Source of the DNA: an uncultured Sphingomonadaceae bacterium
Lineage (GTDB): Bacteria > Pseudomonadota > Alphaproteobacteria > Sphingomonadales > Sphingomonadaceae
Length of the DNA: 64,000 bases
Assembly (NCBI GenBank): GCA_938050045.1
Contig: CALLJS010000002.1
Coordinates: 17,133 to 81,132 of the forward strand
Reading direction: 5' to 3'
The position numbers and the translations under genes are program-made. The number at the start of each line of letters is the position of its first letter. Within the stretch, counting starts at the first letter, position 1. Of this stretch, positions 60,161-64,000 are shown piece by piece. The notes beneath the pieces are model-generated. The model had not been told where the DNA came from, made no database searches, and saw only the letters and a list, made by a program, of their open reading frames with translations.

Positions 60161-60454
60161 ATGAACAAATTTATCAAATTTTGTATGGCATCAATTTTAT
60201 TATCATTTATCGCCGTACCCATTTATTTTGGTGTATCAAAAGAGCATAATAAAATTATTAAAGCTTCCCAAACAGTTGTATCGCAAAATAATACGATAGA
60301 GCGTGAGATAACGTTTGATGAAATTTATGAACTAGCACGTGAAGATGAATTTTCACCAGAAAATCTAAATAATATTGCGACCGCCGCCGGTAACGACACC
60401 CAAGTGGACGCGTTCTCATCTGGTTTTAACGCGTACGAAGAAACTAATTTATAA
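60161..60454 (+). CDS. Small membrane-anchored or secreted protein, unknown
   Basis: 97 residues with an N-terminal hydrophobic segment (KFCMASILLSFIAVPIYFGV) that looks like an uncleaved anchor or signal. The rest is polar and acidic (EITFDEIYELAREDEFSPEN). I recognise no family. It converges on mltA with 9 bases between the stops. Confidence 0.55.
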   Translation: MNKFIKFCMASILLSFIAVPIYFGVSKEHNKIIKASQTVVSQNNTIEREITFDEIYELAREDEFSPENLNNIATAAGNDTQVDAFSSGFNAYEETNL

Positions 60455-60463
60455 CATTCGCTA

Positions 60464-61657
60464 CTAAATCGTTTTAGGCATTAAGAACCAATAGCGTCCT
60501 TGTGCCTTCATTTCACCTGCTTGGCCTTGCGCATAATCACCATGACCCCAGAAAAAATCACCACGTACAGGCCCACGAATAGCGCCGCCCGTATCCTGCG
60601 TCACCATTAATTTATTATCAATTTCAGGGTGATTAATATCAACCCAAACAGGCATGCCATAAGGGATAATCGAGCGATCAATCGCCAACGAGCGCATAGG
60701 CGTTAAGGCAAGGCCTTCACCGCCAATTGGGCCTGCTCCCGTTATTTCACGAAAGAACACGTAAGATTTATTCGTAAACATGATTTCTTGTGCTTGATCC
60801 GGGTTTCGCGCCAGCCATGCGCGTATTGATTGCATGGAGACATTTTCTTTGGTTAAAGCACCGCGGCTAATCAGCTCCCGTCCTATCGCATAGTAGGGGT
60901 GACCATTTTGTCCCGCATACCCAACACGCATCGTTGTGCCATCCTCTAAATCTACAATGCCTGAGCCTTGGATTTGTAAGAAAAACGCATCCACCGCATT
61001 ATCAACCCAAACAAGGGTATTGTCTTGCGCAGGCGGCAAGCCACCTTTTACAATCTCTTCGTGGCTTTCGTAGGGTTTTAAATTGCCGCCTATGATGCGT
61101 CCTGCAATACGTTGACCTTTTAGCTCATCTCTAAAATTACCCAGTTGCACCATCACCAAATCATCAGGGCGCGCACGCAGTGGAATTTGATATACGCCTT
61201 GACGTGTACGTGACCCTTTAAGGGACGCCTCATAATATCCTGTAAACAATCCTTGTGCGTCATTGCCGGCGCTCACTTCATAGGGAACGAATGTCGTTTC
61301 AAAAAAACTACGTAAGGCAACAGCATCAGTAGCATTTATATTCTTATATTTACGACAAGCAATTTGCCATTCCTGCATCTGACCAAAAGACGCTTCTCTA
61401 CCAAAATTTTTACTTGGGGTATTTTTTAAAATACGATTACAGCTTCTTGTGAAGGCCACATTAAAGTTTTTAAAGCTATCATTCCCCCAATTAGGCAGGT
61501 CTGAAAAAAACACAGGTTTAATATTCAATGTTTTATCTTCTTCGATTGTTGAACTAATATTAGCTGGCACATCAGGAATATTAGTTTTTGAAGCGGGCGT
61601 ACACGCCGACACTAACAGGCAAGAAAGTAGAACGGTATAATAATTTTTAATCATCAT
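60464..61657 (-). CDS. mltA: Membrane-bound lytic murein transglycosylase A
   Basis: A lipoprotein that cleaves peptidoglycan with anhydro-muropeptide formation. The lipobox is in LLSCLLVSACTPAS. MltA features are LFTGYYEASLKGSRTRQG, QIQGSGIVDLEDGTTMRVGYAGQNGHPYYAIGRELISRG and the C-terminal 3D domain DTGGAIRGPVRGDFFWGHGDYA with its catalytic aspartate. I chose ATG 61657 (about 397 residues), overlapping the Tim44-like gene stop, over the longer frame from 61885, which has no signal. Confidence 0.93.
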   Translation of the reverse strand: MMIKNYYTVLLSCLLVSACTPASKTNIPDVPANISSTIEEDKTLNIKPVFFSDLPNWGNDSFKNFNVAFTRSCNRILKNTPSKNFGREASFGQMQEWQIACRKYKNINATDAVALRSFFETTFVPYEVSAGNDAQGLFTGYYEASLKGSRTRQGVYQIPLRARPDDLVMVQLGNFRDELKGQRIAGRIIGGNLKPYESHEEIVKGGLPPAQDNTLVWVDNAVDAFFLQIQGSGIVDLEDGTTMRVGYAGQNGHPYYAIGRELISRGALTKENVSMQSIRAWLARNPDQAQEIMFTNKSYVFFREITGAGPIGGEGLALTPMRSLAIDRSIIPYGMPVWVDINHPEIDNKLMVTQDTGGAIRGPVRGDFFWGHGDYAQGQAGEMKAQGRYWFLMPKTI

Positions 61658-62417
61658 TTTTTTTGATTTTTGTTTTCTTAGGAGCGCTCTTCTTAACTTT
61701 ACCCCCTTCAGGGATTGGTGTTTTATGATCTTCAATTTCATCATCACGTGTTTCAAATAAATACCATTCTGGGCCGTCTGATTCCATATCACGCCCAAAC
61801 ACCCAGACATCAACCATCTTAGTTGTATCCTCTGGATTACCAGATAATATTTCACCTGATTTATCACGAATAACGCATGTTTCACGCGCCGATATACGCA
61901 CGGTCATAAACAGCATATTGTTTTTTAATTGTGCCTCCGTAATATCCATTTTTTCAATAGCTTTAATTTCAGTTTCAACTGTCTCGCCTACTTCAACGCG
62001 TCCATCAATTACATGTTTAAACGCCGCAAAAACATCTTCGGCTAATAGGCTTTCTAAAGTTTCTATATCTCCTTGCGCAAATGATTCAACAATCATAGTA
62101 AACGCACCTTCCACACCATTAACGAAATGCATTAAATCAAAATCAGGATATTTCTTTTGAAGTTCTTCTATATTATTTTCAGTTGTTTTATTATCAACAC
62201 GAACATGACGCGGTAGCATAAAAGGGCCCGCAGCTGCTAAGGCAACAACATTGCTCATTTCTTTTGGTTTTAACGCTTGCGTTAAAGGATTGTTTTCACC
62301 TGATAAATCTTTCGGTTTATCCATTTCATTATCGTCATCACGTGTTCCTAAAATACTACGCAACCAAAATATTAATCCAGCAGCGATTAAAGCATATAGT
62401 ATTAAATCAGCAGGCAT
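61647..62417 (-). CDS. Tim44-like domain protein
   Basis: 256 residues. One N-terminal membrane helix (DLILYALIAAGLIFWLRSIL) is followed by a charged linker and a Tim44/NTF2-like domain (VEGAFTMIVESFAQGDIETLESLLAEDVFAAFKHVI, then DVWVFGRDMESDGPEWYLFETRDDE). Alphaproteobacterial members (TimA) may be linked to membrane-protein handling. A lysine-rich tail ends it. It precedes mltA with an 11-base overlap and is divergent from fxsA, the standard alphaproteobacterial secB region order. Confidence 0.9.
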   Translation of the reverse strand: MPADLILYALIAAGLIFWLRSILGTRDDDNEMDKPKDLSGENNPLTQALKPKEMSNVVALAAAGPFMLPRHVRVDNKTTENNIEELQKKYPDFDLMHFVNGVEGAFTMIVESFAQGDIETLESLLAEDVFAAFKHVIDGRVEVGETVETEIKAIEKMDITEAQLKNNMLFMTVRISARETCVIRDKSGEILSGNPEDTTKMVDVWVFGRDMESDGPEWYLFETRDDEIEDHKTPIPEGGKVKKSAPKKTKIKKNDD

Positions 62418-62533
62418 TGTTGTTATCTTTCTTCTTTAAAATAGTTTTGAATTTTTGACTATACTTCCTTATAAAGCAGGGAGGGATAACAATAAAGACC
62501 AAAACAAATAAAAGAGGATGCAACGTAACGACA

Positions 62534-62995
62534 ATGCCGTTTTTAATATTATTTTTTCTTCTCTCATTTATAGAGGTTTATCTCTTTGCTGTTTTTGGCG
62601 CAAAGATTGGCGTACTCAATACATTAGTCCTTTGCTTTGTAACGGCCATATTAGGCGGGTTTTTAGTACGCTTGCAGGGTTTGGCCACATTAATGAAGGC
62701 GCAAACCAATTTAAGACACGGCAAGATGCCTATTAATGAGTTATTTGACGGATTTTGCATCATTATCGCTGGATTTACCCTTATAACACCCGGATTTATG
62801 ACTGATATTGTTGGTTTCTTACTGCTTGTTCCTCCTTTTCGTCTTGTTTTAAAGTCCTTTTTGTTGAAAAAGACAAAATTTAAAGAATTTAGTACGCAAA
62901 ATGCACCTTCAAATGAAAATAATAGTGTTGAGGGCGTTATTGAGGGCGAATATGAAAATGTTAGTAACCCTAAACCCCCTTTAAATAAAGACTAG
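62534..62995 (+). CDS. fxsA: FxsA family membrane protein
   Basis: 153 residues with three to four hydrophobic segments (LFFLLSFIEVYLFAVFGAKIG, FVTAILGGFLVRLQGL, FCIIIAGFTLITPGFMTDIVGFLLLVPPFRLVL). The GFLLLVPP region is the family mark. In E. coli, FxsA affects exclusion of phage T7 by the F plasmid; its wider role is unknown. It is followed by secB 57 bases downstream. Confidence 0.9.
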   Translation: MPFLILFFLLSFIEVYLFAVFGAKIGVLNTLVLCFVTAILGGFLVRLQGLATLMKAQTNLRHGKMPINELFDGFCIIIAGFTLITPGFMTDIVGFLLLVPPFRLVLKSFLLKKTKFKEFSTQNAPSNENNSVEGVIEGEYENVSNPKPPLNKD

Positions 62996-63052
62996 ATTAA
63001 TCAAATAAAGAAACTATGCTTTGATTTACGGTTTTTTTAATAAGGAATAGAT

Positions 63053-63553
63053 ATGTCAGATACTGAAAACACAAATGATGAAACATTAGATATAGGTGAA
63101 GTTCCCCAATCCCCTATTGTTATTCATGCGCAATATCTCAAAGATTTATCTTTTGAAAACCCGAATGCTCCTGTTTCACTACAGGGAAGCAATACACCAC
63201 CAGAAGTTGATATTAACATCAGCGTAGATAGTGTACGTCTAAAGCACGATACCTTAAAAGATTTCTTTGAAGTCATATTAACGGTGGAAGCCACCGCCAT
63301 GCGCGAAGGCAAGACATTATTTATTACTGAATTAAAGTACGGTGCGGCTGTCTCCCTTCATGGGGTTGAAGAAAGCCGTCATCATCCTATTTTATTTGTT
63401 GAAGTTCCCCGTACGCTCTTTCCGTTTGCTCGTATGATTTTATCAGAAGCAACGCAGAATGGTGGATTTACCCCATTACAGCTTGCTATGGTTGATTTCC
63501 GTGCGATGTACTTCAAAAGATTCGGCGATGACGTCAATAAAAACAAAAGCTAA
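63053..63553 (+). CDS. secB: Protein-export chaperone SecB
   Basis: A tetrameric chaperone that keeps preproteins unfolded and delivers them to SecA. SPIVIHAQYLKDLSFENPNAP, VSLQGSNTPPEVDINISVDSV, FEVILTVEATA and FPFARMILSEATQNGGFTPLQLAMVDF are hallmarks. At 166 residues it has the alphaproteobacterial length. Arginine codons are mostly CGT here, unlike the left block. SD AAGGAA lies before ATG. Confidence 0.96.
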   Translation: MSDTENTNDETLDIGEVPQSPIVIHAQYLKDLSFENPNAPVSLQGSNTPPEVDINISVDSVRLKHDTLKDFFEVILTVEATAMREGKTLFITELKYGAAVSLHGVEESRHHPILFVEVPRTLFPFARMILSEATQNGGFTPLQLAMVDFRAMYFKRFGDDVNKNKS

Positions 63554-63648
63554 CTTGCTGTTTTAAAACGCTTTATACCACGTACATCCCTATTTTATTA
63601 CGTCCTTTCATAAACTCATATTTATGATATACTCGTGCGTACATTTGT

Positions 63649-63662
63649 ATGACGTCCGTCAT
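63649..63662. promoter_or_regulatory. Perfect 14-base palindrome upstream of the last gene
   Basis: ATGACG-TC-CGTCAT has six-base arms with a two-base centre. It lies in an AT-rich intergenic stretch (63554-63829) that otherwise shows no gene. It is about 168 bases before the next start. It could be a regulator site, but no factor is known to me for it. Confidence 0.3.
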
Positions 63663-63829
63663 GCATACTTTTACCATAATTTATTCTTCATTTAAACCAC
63701 AATACACAACCTCTAAATATAATTCATATATTATGTATAATGCATTTAGTAAGATTGTATTAACCTTTTCTATATAAAATAAAGTGTGGGGAATTATTTA
63801 TTCGCTTTAATAATAATAGGGGCAGGGTC

Positions 63830-64000
63830 ATGGACTCATTTAAAAAGAACAACAAATCAATCGCAAGACGTATTGGCGAAGCAGGAAATGTCTTCCTTAT
63901 GCTGTTCGGCGCTGTTGGAATGGTCGGCGTATTAGGCGCCTCCACGATGACTGTGATGAAGGGCCCTGTGAAAACAATGTCCACTGTGACCAAACGCACC
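63830..64000 (+). CDS. Start of an unrecognised protein gene (cut by window edge)
   Basis: 57 codons are visible. They begin DSFKKNNKSIARRIGEAGN, a basic stretch, then FLMLFGAVGMVGVLGASTM, a hydrophobic helix, and end in KGPVKTMSTVTKRT. The layout (basic head, one membrane helix, polar continuation) suggests a type-IV-pilin-like or other single-pass exported protein. I have a vague memory of similar N-termini in Micavibrio-like genomes, which I cannot confirm. A GGGGCAGG purine stretch precedes ATG. Confidence 0.6.
   Translation, partial: MDSFKKNNKSIARRIGEAGNVFLMLFGAVGMVGVLGASTMTVMKGPVKTMSTVTKRT

Noticed and set aside
57727..64000. Integrative island with attL/attR at tRNA-Ala
   Set aside because: No integrase in the right block and no repeat of the tRNA 3' end seen within the window; a core gene set such as secB-mltA is not usual cargo.

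Overview
The window is alphaproteobacterial and appears to hold two blocks of different origin that meet at a tRNA-Ala gene near 57.7-57.8 kb. Positions 1 to about 57.8 kb look like a low-GC member of the Sphingomonadales. The gene order is typical of that group: rpoN-lptB-lptA-lptC-rnd, divK/DUF3572, panC-mipZ, and ihfB-rpsA-cmk-aroA-TIGR02300-tRNA-Ala. Arginine is mostly CGC in this block (about 9 of 11 in nadA by my count). From 57.8 kb to the end the genes (acyltransferase, YegP, mltA, Tim44-like, fxsA, secB, start of an unknown gene) are more AT-rich and prefer CGT for arginine. They read like another alphaproteobacterial lineage. Either this is a transferred segment beside a tRNA, or the contig is chimeric across a conserved tRNA sequence.

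Layout. 1-8.5 kb: partial tRNA-Ser, periplasmic cyclophilin, sigma-54, LPS-export genes, ribonuclease D, a double cold-shock protein, Dps and a Gdt1-type cation exchanger. 8.8-20.2 kb: rpmG, a decayed M28 peptidase, acyl-CoA dehydrogenase, divK, a compact HAD-RidA-GDPD-acetyltransferase run, panC, mipZ, a membrane J-protein, pgmG and a crotonase. 20.3-30.6 kb: a surface-glycan locus with ugd, a broken rmlC, an aminotransferase, a sulfotransferase, a flippase, and a left-running set that resembles the UDP-L-FucNAc pathway (fnlA, fnlB, fnlC) with an initiating sugar transferase and a WbuB-like glycosyltransferase.

30.8-36.3 kb is the accessory region of most interest. A Crp/Fnr-family regulator with a near-canonical TGTGA-N6-TCACG site upstream faces a tight three-gene operon: a TIR-membrane-TPR protein, an unrecognised secreted protein, and a TPR protein whose middle part resembles SLOG/Rossmann nucleotide sensors and whose C-terminus resembles a degenerate class III nucleotide cyclase. 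It is flanked by gene debris (a truncated GIY-YIG gene, degenerate tandem repeats, a dispersed repeat motif and a 3' gene fragment). I suggest it as a candidate uncharacterised nucleotide-signalling or defence system.

36.5-57.7 kb: guaA, an M16 protease divergent from a BlaI-M56 pair with two dyad operators, an MBL-fold hydrolase, nadA and nadC separated by an AT-rich SatD/DUF3307-like pair, RNase T2, DUF4112, two solute-binding lipoproteins without transporter subunits, tRNA-Leu, and the ihfB-rpsA-cmk-aroA housekeeping group.

All calls come from reading the sequence and translations. No database search or computation was run.
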